Program-made: the position numbers and the translations under genes
Shown here: positions 17,711 through 25,616 of the stretch, piece by piece
Position numbering within the stretch: position 1 is the first letter of the stretch
Layout of the letters: every line of letters starts with the position of its first letter
Assembly (NCBI GenBank): GCA_963785245.1
Contig: CAWAUO010000007.1
Span: 100,490 to 164,489, forward strand
Reading direction: 5' to 3'
Origin: JAHEEL01 sp963785245
Lineage (GTDB): Bacteria > Actinomycetota > Acidimicrobiia > Spongiisociales > UBA5794
DNA length: 64,000 nt
The notes under the pieces: model-generated
Databases searched by the model: none
What the model was told of the DNA's origin: nothing
Seen by the model: only the letters and a program-made list of their open reading frames with translations

Positions 17711-18596
17711 GAGCGACGAGCAGGCCGGCTTCGGCGTCGACTCGATGGTCGGCGATCTCAAGCAGGTGGCCATGAGACGGCCGGGCGCGATCCTGACGGC
17801 CAGCGCCGACGAGTGGCACTACGCGAAACCGATCAACGCAGGCGGATTGCGCTCCCAGTATGAGGCGTTCGTCGAACTGCTCGAGGCCGCCGGTGTCCAG
17901 ATCCGCTGGCTCGCCGACGACGAGACCGACGGTCTTGCGGACTCGGTGTTCACGTACGATCCGTCGTTCGTCATCCCTGCCGGGGCGATCATCCTGCGCC
18001 CCGGCAAGCCGGCCCGGAGGGCAGAGGCTGAACTCCACCGCGCGTTCTACGAGGACCTGATGCCGGTCCTCGGGAGGATCGAAGCGCCGGGCGTCATCGA
18101 AGGTGGCGACTGTTGCTGGCTCGATGCACGGACGCTGGGCGTCGGGCGGGGGTTTCGCACGAACCAGGCCGGGATCGACCAACTCGGCGCGATTGTAGAT
18201 GCGCATGGCGTCAGCCTCGAGGTTTATGACCTGCCATACGGGAACGGCCCGGACGCCTGCCTCCACCTGCTCTCCGTCGTGAATCCACTCGATGTCGACC
18301 TCGCGCTCGTGCGAGCACCCCTTGTGCCGACAGCGCTCTACCAGCGCATGGAAGAGATGGGGTATCGGCTCCTCCACGTCCCGGACGACGAGTTCGAGGC
18401 AAGCGCCGGACTCAACCTCAACGTCCTGGCCGCTGGGCCAAGGCGATGTCTCGCGATCGACGGATTCCCGAACACGGTCGAGCTCATGGAGGACGCGGGA
18501 TGCGAAGTCTCGGTGTTTCAGGCCGACGAACTCTGTCTGCCGTGCGAGGGTGGCCCCACGTGCCTCACCCGGCCGCTCCACCGAGCGAGCGTATGA
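17700..18596 (+). CDS. Dimethylargininase / arginine deiminase-family guanidino hydrolase
   Basis: Guanidino-modifying enzyme of 298 residues. The ATG at 17700 overlaps the upstream ABC gene, with GAGAGGA at 17682-17688. Family motifs in order are FTYDPSFVIPAG, IEGGDCCWLDARTLGVG, GFRTNQAGIDQL, CLHLLSVVNPLD (histidine) and the C-terminal catalytic cysteine in CEGGPTCLTRPL. DDAH enzymes hydrolyse methylated arginines to citrulline; other members act on arginine or transfer amidines. Overlap with a heterodimeric exporter is unusual and could mean the enzyme modifies or degrades a transported guanidino compound. That link is inferred. Confidence 0.85.
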   Translation: MGSRSDEQAGFGVDSMVGDLKQVAMRRPGAILTASADEWHYAKPINAGGLRSQYEAFVELLEAAGVQIRWLADDETDGLADSVFTYDPSFVIPAGAIILRPGKPARRAEAELHRAFYEDLMPVLGRIEAPGVIEGGDCCWLDARTLGVGRGFRTNQAGIDQLGAIVDAHGVSLEVYDLPYGNGPDACLHLLSVVNPLDVDLALVRAPLVPTALYQRMEEMGYRLLHVPDDEFEASAGLNLNVLAAGPRRCLAIDGFPNTVELMEDAGCEVSVFQADELCLPCEGGPTCLTRPLHRASV

Positions 18597-18617
18597 CGTT
18601 CGGCCCGGGCCTCTACC

Positions 18618-19151
18618 CTATGGGCGGGTGATCGACAGGACTTCGATGTCGAAGGTCAAGGCCTGACCGGCGAACTTGTGGTTCGCATCGAGTACGACCG
18701 TTCCCTCTCTGACCTCGAGTACAACGGCCGGTTGACCGGTGTTGAGAAAGACCTCATCGCCAACCGCGACGTCGGCCTGATCAGCGCCGTACGGCAATTC
18801 GACGACGAGTTCCTCATCCCGCTCGCCGTAGGCATCGGCCGGGAGGATTCGCACAACGCGCGACTCGCCGATCTTGAGGCCGCGTACGGCTTCGTCAAAC
18901 CCTCCGATGACCTGTTCGGTGCCAACGGTGAAGGTGAACGGAGTGTCGCGTTCACGTGACGAATCGAAGGTCGAACCGTCGTCGAGCGTGCCGACGTAGT
19001 GCACTTCGAGGAGATCGCCGTCCTGAACCATGAATCCTCCAACAGAGTCGGTCGTTGTATCGCCCTCGGACGCTGAATCGTCTCCCGATGAGCACGCGGC
19101 GAGCAGCAGTGCTGCCACCGCAAGCACGAGGAGAAGATGACGCTTGAGCAT
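18618..19151 (-). CDS. SlyD-like FKBP-type peptidyl-prolyl isomerase lipoprotein
   Basis: Peptidyl-prolyl isomerase of 177 residues, secreted as a lipoprotein: signal helix then lipobox LLLAACSS. The start is the ATG with GGGGAG four bases upstream. The FKBP core is split by an insert-in-flap domain as in SlyD: LEVHYVGTLDDGSTFDSS and GFDEAVRGLKIGESR, then the insert, then LDANHKFAGQALTFDIEV. It probably assists folding outside the membrane. A 40-residue Ser/Asp/Thr linker separates anchor from domain. The histidine-rich metal tail of E. coli SlyD is absent. Confidence 0.92.
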   Translation of the reverse strand: MLKRHLLLVLAVAALLLAACSSGDDSASEGDTTTDSVGGFMVQDGDLLEVHYVGTLDDGSTFDSSRERDTPFTFTVGTEQVIGGFDEAVRGLKIGESRVVRILPADAYGERDEELVVELPYGADQADVAVGDEVFLNTGQPAVVLEVREGTVVLDANHKFAGQALTFDIEVLSITRP

Positions 19152-19227
19152 GTGGCTCCCCTGGTCGATGTATGAGGAGTACGAGAGCCTACGGCGTACC
19201 CTTTGATAAGCGAGTGAACGGGAAGCG

Positions 19228-19419
19228 ATGAACGCCGAACGAACTGACGAAGCGACGCCCACCCTCCAGACCGTGGAGTTCATCGACTCATGGCTGAGCG
19301 AGAACGCCATGTGGGTCGACACGCGAGTCATGGACTTCGCTCTCGACGTCCGCACGCTTCTCTCCTCGGATGAACTGTCCGAGAACGAAGACCTCCGTCC
19401 GATCAGCGTAGACGCCTAG
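19228..19419 (+). CDS. Small hypothetical protein (63 aa)
   Basis: Short acidic reading frame with a good ribosome-binding site (GGGAAG, four bases before the ATG), placed between the FKBP promoter and the acyl-CoA dehydrogenase. Residues 15-55 look amphipathic helical (VEFIDSWLSENAMWVDTRVM). I recognise no family. It could instead be leader sequence for the dehydrogenase operon. Confidence 0.45.
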   Translation: MNAERTDEATPTLQTVEFIDSWLSENAMWVDTRVMDFALDVRTLLSSDELSENEDLRPISVDA

Positions 19420-19463
19420 CCGCCTCCCTTTCCGGGCCTGGTCGCGTCGCCTATCCTCGCGGC

Positions 19464-21242
19464 ATGGTTGATTTCACACCACCGCTGCGCGATATCAAGT
19501 TCAACCTCCGGCACATCGCAGATCTCGACTCCCTGATCCAACTCCCCGGGTTCGAGCACGTCGATCCCGACACGGTCGACGGTGCGCTCGACGAGGCAGG
19601 CCGCTTCATGGCCGAGGTCGTCGCTCCCACCAACCGGGCTGGCGACGAGATCGGATGCACCCTGGTCGAAGGCCAGGTGATCACACCGGATGCCTTCAAG
19701 GATGCATGGCGCACATACGTCGACGCCGGCTGGAGTGCGGTCGCCGGACCCCCCGAGTACGGAGGACACGGCTTCCCCGAGACGGTGGGCTTCGCCATTA
19801 GCGAGATGTTCGTTGCCGCCAATCTCGCCTTCTCCCTGAATCCCATGCTCACCGGTTCGGCCATCACCGTGATCCGCGATCACGCGGACGAAGCCGTGCG
19901 GGCAACCTACCTCGAGAACCTCGTGACCGCCGAATGGACCGGAACCATGGTTCTGACGGAATCCGAAGCCGGTTCCGACGTTGGCGCGCTCCGAGCGAAG
20001 GCAATCCGGACTGACGACGGAACCTATCTGGTGAGCGGTTCGAAGATCTTCATCACGTGGGGAGACCACGACCTCACCGACAACATCGTTCACCTTGTGC
20101 TTGCGCGACTCCCGGATGCACCGCCCGGCACCAGGGGCATCTCTCTCTTCGTCGTTCCGAAGATGCTCGTCAACGCCGACGGCACAGTGGGTTCGTCGAA
20201 CAATGTGGAGACCGTCTCGATCGAGCACAAGCTCGGGATCCACGGCAGCCCGACGTGCGTACTGTCGTTCGACCGGTCCGTCGGCTACCTCGTCGGTGAA
20301 CCGAACCAGGGCATGCGCTCCATGTTCGCGATGATGAACCAGGCCCGGCGGGAGGTCGGCCTCGAAGGACTCGGAATCTCGGAGCGGGCGTATCAGCAGG
20401 CCGTGTCGTACGCGCAGGAGCGGACGCAGGGCCGGGCGATCGGCACACCGAAGACAGACGTCTCGCCGATCATCGAGCATCCGGACGTTCGCAGGATGCT
20501 CATGACCATGAAGGCCTACAACGAGGCCTGCCGCGGCCTCCTCTATGACACGGCCGCTGCCGGAGAACACGCTCATCGCGACGCCGACGAGGACGGAAGG
20601 AAGACTTCTTCCGCCCGCGTCGCTCTCCTCACACCCGTCGCCAAGGCGTGGTGCACCGATGTTGGGGTCGCGATGACGTCGATCGCTCTCCAGGTTCACG
20701 GCGGCATGGGATACGTCGAGGAGTCCGGAGCGCCCCAGCACTATCGCGACGCCCGGATTACACCCATCTACGAAGGAACGAACGGGATCCAGGCAATCGA
20801 CCTCGTGATGAGGAAACTCCCGATGGACGACGGCGCTGTGGTTCGGTCGTATCTCGACGAGATAGCTGCGCTCGATGGACCTCTCCGGACGGCAGATGAA
20901 CCCCGACTCGATTCGATCCGCGAACCGCTGACGGCTGCGGTCGATGCGCTGCGGGAGGCCACCGACTGGCTCAATGCGTGCGAGAATCCGAACGACCGCC
21001 TGGCCGGCGCCACGCCGTACCTCGACATGTTCGGCACCGTCGCCGGCGGGGCCTATCTCGCCCGCCTGGCCATTGCCGCCGCCGGCGAGGGTCGCGACGA
21101 TTGGGTCGAGGCGAAGATCGACACGGCCGTGTTCTACGCGCACCAGATCCTGCCGCGTGCGGCAGGCTGGCTCCCCTCGGTCAAGGCGGGATCCGCGGAG
21201 TTGTTCGCCATCCCGGTCGATGGTCTGGAGGCGACTCGATGA
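19464..21242 (+). CDS. Acyl-CoA dehydrogenase (large, DmdC-like)
   Basis: FAD-dependent acyl-CoA dehydrogenase of 592 residues, about 200 longer than the short-chain enzymes because of a C-terminal acyl-CoA-dehydrogenase-associated domain. It has MVLTESEAGSDVGALRAKA, FITWGDHDLTDNIVH, VHGGMGYVEESG and ITPIYEGTNGIQAIDL, whose glutamate (about E437) is the catalytic base. Such large members include 3-methylthiopropanoyl-CoA dehydrogenase DmdC and fatty-acid beta-oxidation enzymes. The substrate cannot be chosen here. The stop overlaps the HAD hydrolase start (ATGA). Confidence 0.92.
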   Translation: MVDFTPPLRDIKFNLRHIADLDSLIQLPGFEHVDPDTVDGALDEAGRFMAEVVAPTNRAGDEIGCTLVEGQVITPDAFKDAWRTYVDAGWSAVAGPPEYGGHGFPETVGFAISEMFVAANLAFSLNPMLTGSAITVIRDHADEAVRATYLENLVTAEWTGTMVLTESEAGSDVGALRAKAIRTDDGTYLVSGSKIFITWGDHDLTDNIVHLVLARLPDAPPGTRGISLFVVPKMLVNADGTVGSSNNVETVSIEHKLGIHGSPTCVLSFDRSVGYLVGEPNQGMRSMFAMMNQARREVGLEGLGISERAYQQAVSYAQERTQGRAIGTPKTDVSPIIEHPDVRRMLMTMKAYNEACRGLLYDTAAAGEHAHRDADEDGRKTSSARVALLTPVAKAWCTDVGVAMTSIALQVHGGMGYVEESGAPQHYRDARITPIYEGTNGIQAIDLVMRKLPMDDGAVVRSYLDEIAALDGPLRTADEPRLDSIREPLTAAVDALREATDWLNACENPNDRLAGATPYLDMFGTVAGGAYLARLAIAAAGEGRDDWVEAKIDTAVFYAHQILPRAAGWLPSVKAGSAELFAIPVDGLEATR

Positions 21243-22054
21243 GCACGCCGGTCCCGCCTCGCGGCGCTGCCTTCTTCGATCTCGATCGGACGATCATCGG
21301 CGGTTCCTCCGTCTTCGCCCTCGGCATGGCGGCCTATCGGGCCGGGATGGTCTCGAAACGCGACCTCCTCGCCGACGCCACGAACGCCACGACGTTCCTC
21401 CTTGCCGGCGCGTCTGATGAGAAGACCGAGGCCGTGAAGAACCGCGTCCTCCAGGCGATCAAGGGGGTACCGGTCGATCGGATGGCGGAACTCGGCGACC
21501 AGATCATCCCAAGACTCGAGAGCGACGTCCGCCGTGAAGCGCGCGGCCTGCTCGATCTGCACCATGCTGCCGGTCGCGACACGTTCATCGTGTCAGCTTC
21601 ACCGATCGAAATCGTCGGCGATTTTGCCGCCGCCATCGGACTCACCGGGGGCATCGGCACCGTCGCGGCCATCGAGAACGGCGTCTACACCGGAGAACTC
21701 GCGGAACCCTTCTGCTACGGCGAGGGCAAGGCGATCGCCATCACCAAGGTTGCCGAAGCGCGAGGGTACGACCTCAGGCTCTCGTACGCCTATACGGATT
21801 CGGCAGGCGACCTGCCCATGCTCGAGATCGTCGGCCATCCCGTCGCCGTCAACCCGGACCGGGCCCTCGAGGCCATCGCCTATCACCGAGGCTGGCCGAT
21901 CGTGGAGTTCAGCCGCACCCGCAAGACCGTCATCAAACGCACGACCGCTGCGGTCGGAGCAGCCGGCATGGCAGGCATCGCGTTCGCCGTCGGGGTCGGC
22001 GCGGGCAAGCGAGCGGCGGCCCGTCAGGGTCTCATGCGCCGCGTCCTCGGCTGA
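21239..22054 (+). CDS. HAD-IB family hydrolase (SerB-like phosphatase)
   Basis: Haloacid-dehalogenase-superfamily phosphatase, 271 residues, translationally coupled to the acyl-CoA dehydrogenase. Motif I is AFFDLDRTIIGGSS (nucleophile and acid aspartates), motif II the serine in TFIVSASPIEIV, and motifs III and IV KAIAITKVAE and AYTDSAGDLPML. This is the SerB/HAD-IB group, which acts on phosphoserine or lysophospholipid-type substrates. A C-terminal hydrophobic stretch (GAAGMAGIAFAVGVGAG) with basic flanks suggests membrane association. Confidence 0.9.
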   Translation: MSTPVPPRGAAFFDLDRTIIGGSSVFALGMAAYRAGMVSKRDLLADATNATTFLLAGASDEKTEAVKNRVLQAIKGVPVDRMAELGDQIIPRLESDVRREARGLLDLHHAAGRDTFIVSASPIEIVGDFAAAIGLTGGIGTVAAIENGVYTGELAEPFCYGEGKAIAITKVAEARGYDLRLSYAYTDSAGDLPMLEIVGHPVAVNPDRALEAIAYHRGWPIVEFSRTRKTVIKRTTAAVGAAGMAGIAFAVGVGAGKRAAARQGLMRRVLG

Positions 22055-22090
22055 GGATCGGACCCTCGGAGCCGAACAGAACTCAGGGGG

Positions 22091-22107
22091 CCTGATCACA
22101 GATCAGG
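22091..22107. repeat. Palindromic hairpin unit A (CCTGATCACAGATCAGG)
   Basis: A 7-bp inverted repeat around ACA. An almost identical unit (one base different) follows four bases later, so the two form a tandem pair between convergent genes. Confidence 0.75.
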
Positions 22108-22111
22108 CGAA

Positions 22112-22128
22112 CCTGATCGCAGATCAGG
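22112..22128. repeat. Palindromic hairpin unit B (CCTGATCGCAGATCAGG)
   Basis: Second unit of the tandem pair. It overlaps the stop codon of the small membrane protein gene. There is no T-run, so it is a weak factor-independent terminator at best; it may be a protein-binding site or a REP-like unit. Confidence 0.75.
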
Positions 22129-22420
22129 CGACGACCTGCGCCTTTCGCCTGGGCCCGTATGCGCCTCCGGCGTATGACGACACGTCGAAACAGAACGCGA
22201 CCACCATCACCACCCACCCGAATCCGGTGACGCCGCGCCCCGGCGCCCACATGAACACGAAGGCGAGCGTGGTGAAAGGGAGCAGGAGGAGACCAACCAG
22301 CGGGGCGATCCACCCGTCGAATGCCCGGTCGACGAGGTCGGTGAAGAGCCACACAAAGAGCAGCGTCAGACGAGGAACGATCGAACCCACCGTGGCGACG
22401 AGGCAGCAACCGCATGGCAT
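22124..22420 (-). CDS. Small membrane protein (98 aa)
   Basis: Protein with an N-terminal cysteine pair (MPCGCCL) and two or three hydrophobic segments (LTLLFVWLFTDLVDRAF, PLVGLLLLPFTTLAFVFMW, GFGWVVMVVAFCFDVSSY). The lipid-facing pattern and PFTTLAFVFMWAPGRGVTGF resemble small uncharacterised actinobacterial membrane proteins. The C-terminus is basic. It is convergent with the HAD hydrolase and divergent from the RNA helicase gene. Its function is unknown. Confidence 0.65.
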   Translation of the reverse strand: MPCGCCLVATVGSIVPRLTLLFVWLFTDLVDRAFDGWIAPLVGLLLLPFTTLAFVFMWAPGRGVTGFGWVVMVVAFCFDVSSYAGGAYGPRRKAQVVA

Positions 22421-22529
22421 GTCGACGACCCTCCCGTTCTCTCGTACCCGCCAGGCTACCCAATGGATACAGGGGGTACTGCCGTTCGGCCGCTACCGTT
22501 GGGGGCGGCCGGTTCCGGCCAACCTCTCC

Positions 22530-23759
22530 ATGACCAACGAACTCGCGACTGACACGACCTTCTCCGACCTCGGGATAGCTCCCGAGCTTGTCGCCGTGCT
22601 GGCGGACGCGGGTATCCACGAACCGTTCCCGATTCAAGTCATGACGATCCCCGACGGTCTCGCCGGCGTCGACGTCCTCGGCAAGGCAAAGACCGGCTCA
22701 GGGAAGACGCTCGCCTTCGGCCTCCCCATCGTTGAAGGCCTCGAACGGGCAGAGCCCTTCCACCCCAAGGCGCTCGTACTTGTACCGACGCGGGAACTCG
22801 CTATGCAGCTGACCCGTGACCTCAAGCCGCTCGTAGAAGCCCGCGGTTTCAGCCTTATCACCGTCTACGGCGGTGGCTCGATGACGGACCAGATCGATGC
22901 GCTCGACGCTGGCGTCGAGTTGTTGATCGCAACACCAGGACGCTTGATCGACCTCATGGAGCGCCGCAAGGCACGCCTCGACGACATCGCGGTCGTCTGT
23001 CTCGACGAGGCCGACCAGATGGCCGACATGGGGTTCATGCCGCAGGTCCGCAAGATCATGGCGGCGGTACCGGACGTCCACCAGACCTACCTGTACTCGG
23101 CGACACTCGACTCCCAGGTTCAAGAGCTGGTCAACCGCTACATGAACGAGCCAGTGAGCCACGAGGTCGAGTCCGACACCGAGATGGTCGACACGATGAA
23201 GCACCGCTTTCTCAAAGTGCACCACCTCGACAAGCCCGAGATGGCAGCTGCCCTCAGCCGTTCGGCCGATCGGACGCTCATGTTCACCCGCACCAAGTGG
23301 CAGGCCGACGACCTCACGAAGAAGCTGCGGGATCTCGGCGTACCGGCCGCGGCCATTCACGGCGACCTCCCCCAGCAGAAGCGCGAGCAGTCGCTCACTC
23401 GCTTTCGCGAGGGCAAGGCCACAGCGCTCGTCGCCACCAACGTCGCAGCTCGCGGACTGCACATCGACGGCGTGGACATCGTCTTGCACTACGACCCGCC
23501 GGATGATCCAAAGACCTATTTGCATCGCTCTGGCCGGACGGCCCGGGCCGGCGAAGACGGCCTCGTCGTCACGCTCGTCGAATGGGACCAGGTCAACGAG
23601 GTGCTCGGGATTCAGCGCCGTGCCGGTCTGAACGTTCCGATCATCAAGATGTTCTCCAACGACGAGCGGGTCTCCAACCTGTTCGCCTGGCAGCCTCCCG
23701 AGGAGTTGGCTCCCTTCAAGGCGGGATCCGAACGCAAGCGTCGCCGCCGCCGCTTCTAG
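22530..23759 (+). CDS. DEAD-box RNA helicase
   Basis: ATP-dependent RNA helicase of 409 residues from the ATG at 22530. All core motifs are present: Q motif (FPIQVMTIPD), I AKTGSGKT, Ia PTRELAMQ, GG, TPGRL, II DEAD (VVCLDEADQMADMG), III SAT, IV LMFTRTK, V ATNVAARGLHIDG and VI HRSGRTARAG. The C-terminal tail is short and basic (ERKRRRRRF) and lacks the extra RNA-binding domain of DbpA or CsdA. It probably works in ribosome assembly or RNA turnover. Confidence 0.95.
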   Translation: MTNELATDTTFSDLGIAPELVAVLADAGIHEPFPIQVMTIPDGLAGVDVLGKAKTGSGKTLAFGLPIVEGLERAEPFHPKALVLVPTRELAMQLTRDLKPLVEARGFSLITVYGGGSMTDQIDALDAGVELLIATPGRLIDLMERRKARLDDIAVVCLDEADQMADMGFMPQVRKIMAAVPDVHQTYLYSATLDSQVQELVNRYMNEPVSHEVESDTEMVDTMKHRFLKVHHLDKPEMAAALSRSADRTLMFTRTKWQADDLTKKLRDLGVPAAAIHGDLPQQKREQSLTRFREGKATALVATNVAARGLHIDGVDIVLHYDPPDDPKTYLHRSGRTARAGEDGLVVTLVEWDQVNEVLGIQRRAGLNVPIIKMFSNDERVSNLFAWQPPEELAPFKAGSERKRRRRRF

Positions 23760-23856
23760 CCGCCCCCGGGCAGCGAAACCACCTGGTGTCTGGTCCGCCG
23801 TCAAGAACCAGATCTCCCTAGGGTTGACCCCTCACCACCCGACCGGAGGAGCCGCG

Positions 23857-24366
23857 ATGGCCGCCCAATACGACGCACCGCCCGAGTTGACGATCGATCT
23901 CTCGAAGACGTACACCGCGAAGCTCGACACCAGCGCGGGTGAGATATCCGTCGAGTTCTACGCCGCCGATGCCCCGCAGACCGTCAACAACTTCGTGTTC
24001 CTCGCTCGCGGCGGCTTCTACGACGGCGTCATCTTCCACCGGACGATCCCCGGCTTCATGATCCAGGGTGGTGATCCGACCGGCACAGGCACCGGTGGAC
24101 CCGGATACCGTTTCCGCGACGAGTTCCACGACAAGACGAACTACAGCCGCGGAACCCTGGCAATGGCGAACGCCGGCCCGAACACGAACGGCTCACAGTT
24201 CTTCATCTGCCACGACAACGTCGGTCTCCCGAACGCCTACACCATCTTCGGTGAAGTCACCGATGGTCTGGACGTCGTCGACACGATCGCGCAGAACCCC
24301 ACCGGATCGCAGGACCGCCCGCTCGAGCCGGTCACGATCAATTCGGTAGAGATCACCGAGTCGTAG
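23857..24366 (+). CDS. Cyclophilin-type peptidyl-prolyl cis-trans isomerase
   Basis: Cytoplasmic cyclophilin of 169 residues from the ATG preceded by GGAGGA. The catalytic region reads FHRTIPGFMIQGGDPTGTG, with the active-site arginine and the hydrophobic pocket, followed by LAMANAGPNTNGSQFFI and a truncated tryptophan-loop region. It is a single-domain PpiA/PpiB-like enzyme without signal peptide. It follows the helicase by 97 bases. Confidence 0.94.
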   Translation: MAAQYDAPPELTIDLSKTYTAKLDTSAGEISVEFYAADAPQTVNNFVFLARGGFYDGVIFHRTIPGFMIQGGDPTGTGTGGPGYRFRDEFHDKTNYSRGTLAMANAGPNTNGSQFFICHDNVGLPNAYTIFGEVTDGLDVVDTIAQNPTGSQDRPLEPVTINSVEITES

Positions 24367-24394
24367 CCGGCATCGTCCCGGATACGGGGGCACC

Positions 24395-25453
24395 GTGAAG
24401 GACGAGACCGCCGTTCTCGGAGGGCTGTCGCGGCTCGACCGATTCCTGCCGCTGTGGATCGGTCTCGCGATGCTGCTGGGCCTGGCGCTCGGACGCCTCG
24501 TCCCGCAACTCAACGATGCACTCGAAGCGCTCAAGATCGGCACCGTCTCGTTGCCGATCGCGATCGGGCTGCTGCTGATGATGTACCCAGTGCTGGCAAA
24601 AGTCCGGTACTCGCGTCTCGACGAGGTCGCAACCGACCGGACGCTGCTGGCAACGTCGCTGTTCCTGAATTGGGTCGTGGGGCCGCTGCTGATGTTCGCC
24701 TTGGCATGGATTCTCCTGCCGGACCTCCCTGCCTATCGCACGGGCCTGATCATCGTCGGGTTGGCCAGGTGCATCGCCATGGTGCTCATCTGGAACGACC
24801 TCGCATGCGGCGACCGGGAGGTTGCTGCGGTGCTCGTTGCACTCAACTCTGTGTTCCAGATCGTCGCCTATGCGTTGTTGGGCTACTTCTACCTTCAGGT
24901 CCTGCCTGGTTGGCTCGGATTGGGTCAGGAGGAGGTGGCGATCTCGATGTGGGAGATCGCCCAGGCGGTGCTGATCTTCCTCGGTATTCCGTTAGTGGCC
25001 GGATACTTGACCCGCCTCTGGGGCGAGCGGACACACGGCGTCGACTGGTATGAGAACACGTTCCTCCCGAAGCTGAGCCCGGTCGCCCTCTGGGGTCTGC
25101 TCTTCACGGTCGTCCTGCTCTTCGCCTATCAGGGTGAGGCCATCACCTCGAACCCATGGGACGTCGTCCGGATCGCTCTCCCGTTGCTCGCCTACTTCGG
25201 AATCATGTGGACGACGTCGTTCGCTCTCGGCCTGCGCCTGAACTTCACCTATCCGCGCAACACCGCCGTTGCATTCACGGCCGCCGGCAACAATTTCGAA
25301 CTTGCCATCGCAGTCTCCATTGGCGTCTTCGGCATCGCCTCGGGCCAAGCCCTCGCCGGCGTCGTCGGCCCCCTCATAGAGGTCCCCGCCCTCGTAGGCC
25401 TGGTCTACGTGGCGCTGTGGGCGCGGCGGAAGTTCTATCCGGTTTCTGAGTAG
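24395..25453 (+). CDS. acr3: Acr3-type arsenite efflux transporter
   Basis: Arsenite/H+ antiporter of the ACR3 family, 352 residues, about ten membrane helices. It starts at a GTG after GGGGG. Family hallmarks are the conserved cysteine in GLARCIAMVLIWNDLACGD, LMMYPVLAKVRYSRL near the N-terminus and FTAAGNNFELAIAVSIGVFG near residue 300. No ArsR, arsenate reductase or arsenite methyltransferase gene is adjacent, so it stands alone. The last two codons and stop (GAG TAG) fall within a dispersed repeat. Confidence 0.93.
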   Translation: MKDETAVLGGLSRLDRFLPLWIGLAMLLGLALGRLVPQLNDALEALKIGTVSLPIAIGLLLMMYPVLAKVRYSRLDEVATDRTLLATSLFLNWVVGPLLMFALAWILLPDLPAYRTGLIIVGLARCIAMVLIWNDLACGDREVAAVLVALNSVFQIVAYALLGYFYLQVLPGWLGLGQEEVAISMWEIAQAVLIFLGIPLVAGYLTRLWGERTHGVDWYENTFLPKLSPVALWGLLFTVVLLFAYQGEAITSNPWDVVRIALPLLAYFGIMWTTSFALGLRLNFTYPRNTAVAFTAAGNNFELAIAVSIGVFGIASGQALAGVVGPLIEVPALVGLVYVALWARRKFYPVSE

Positions 25454-25458
25454 CCGAG
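25448..25458. repeat. GAGTAGCCGAG repeat copy at the acr3 stop
   Basis: Short copy of the AGTAGCCGAG unit containing the acr3 stop codon. Confidence 0.45.
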
Positions 25459-25463
25459 ACACA

Positions 25464-25592
25464 TTCCTCCCCCTCAGGGGGAGGTGGCCCGAGCGCAGCG
25501 AGGGACGGAGGGGGTCTCGACCGAGCCACACACGCGAGAGACCCCTTCCGTCAGCGCCTGGGGGCGCTGCCACCTTCCCCTGAGGGGAAGGA
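25464..25592. repeat. Long inverted-repeat element between convergent genes
   Basis: Two arms of about 56 bases in opposite orientation (25464-25519 and 25536-25592). Each arm begins with a small palindrome (CCTCCCCCTCAGGGGGAGG or CCTTCCCCTGAGGGGAAGG) and ends near the centre with a GACGGAAGGGGTCTC-like block. The full RNA would fold into a long stem with side hairpins. It resembles REP/BIME or MITE-like intergenic units and may also act as a bidirectional terminator. Confidence 0.75.
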
Positions 25593-25616
25593 AGAGGGGA
25601 GGACTGGCGACTGGGC

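Noticed and set aside
19416..21143. Long minus-strand frame of 575 codons opposite the acyl-CoA dehydrogenase
   Set aside because: It is antisense to a clear dehydrogenase gene with all motifs; its translation is rich in D, R, V and G without domain signatures, as expected of a high-GC shadow frame.
22091..22128. Tandem palindromes as a CRISPR remnant
   Set aside because: Only two units, four-base spacer and no cas genes.
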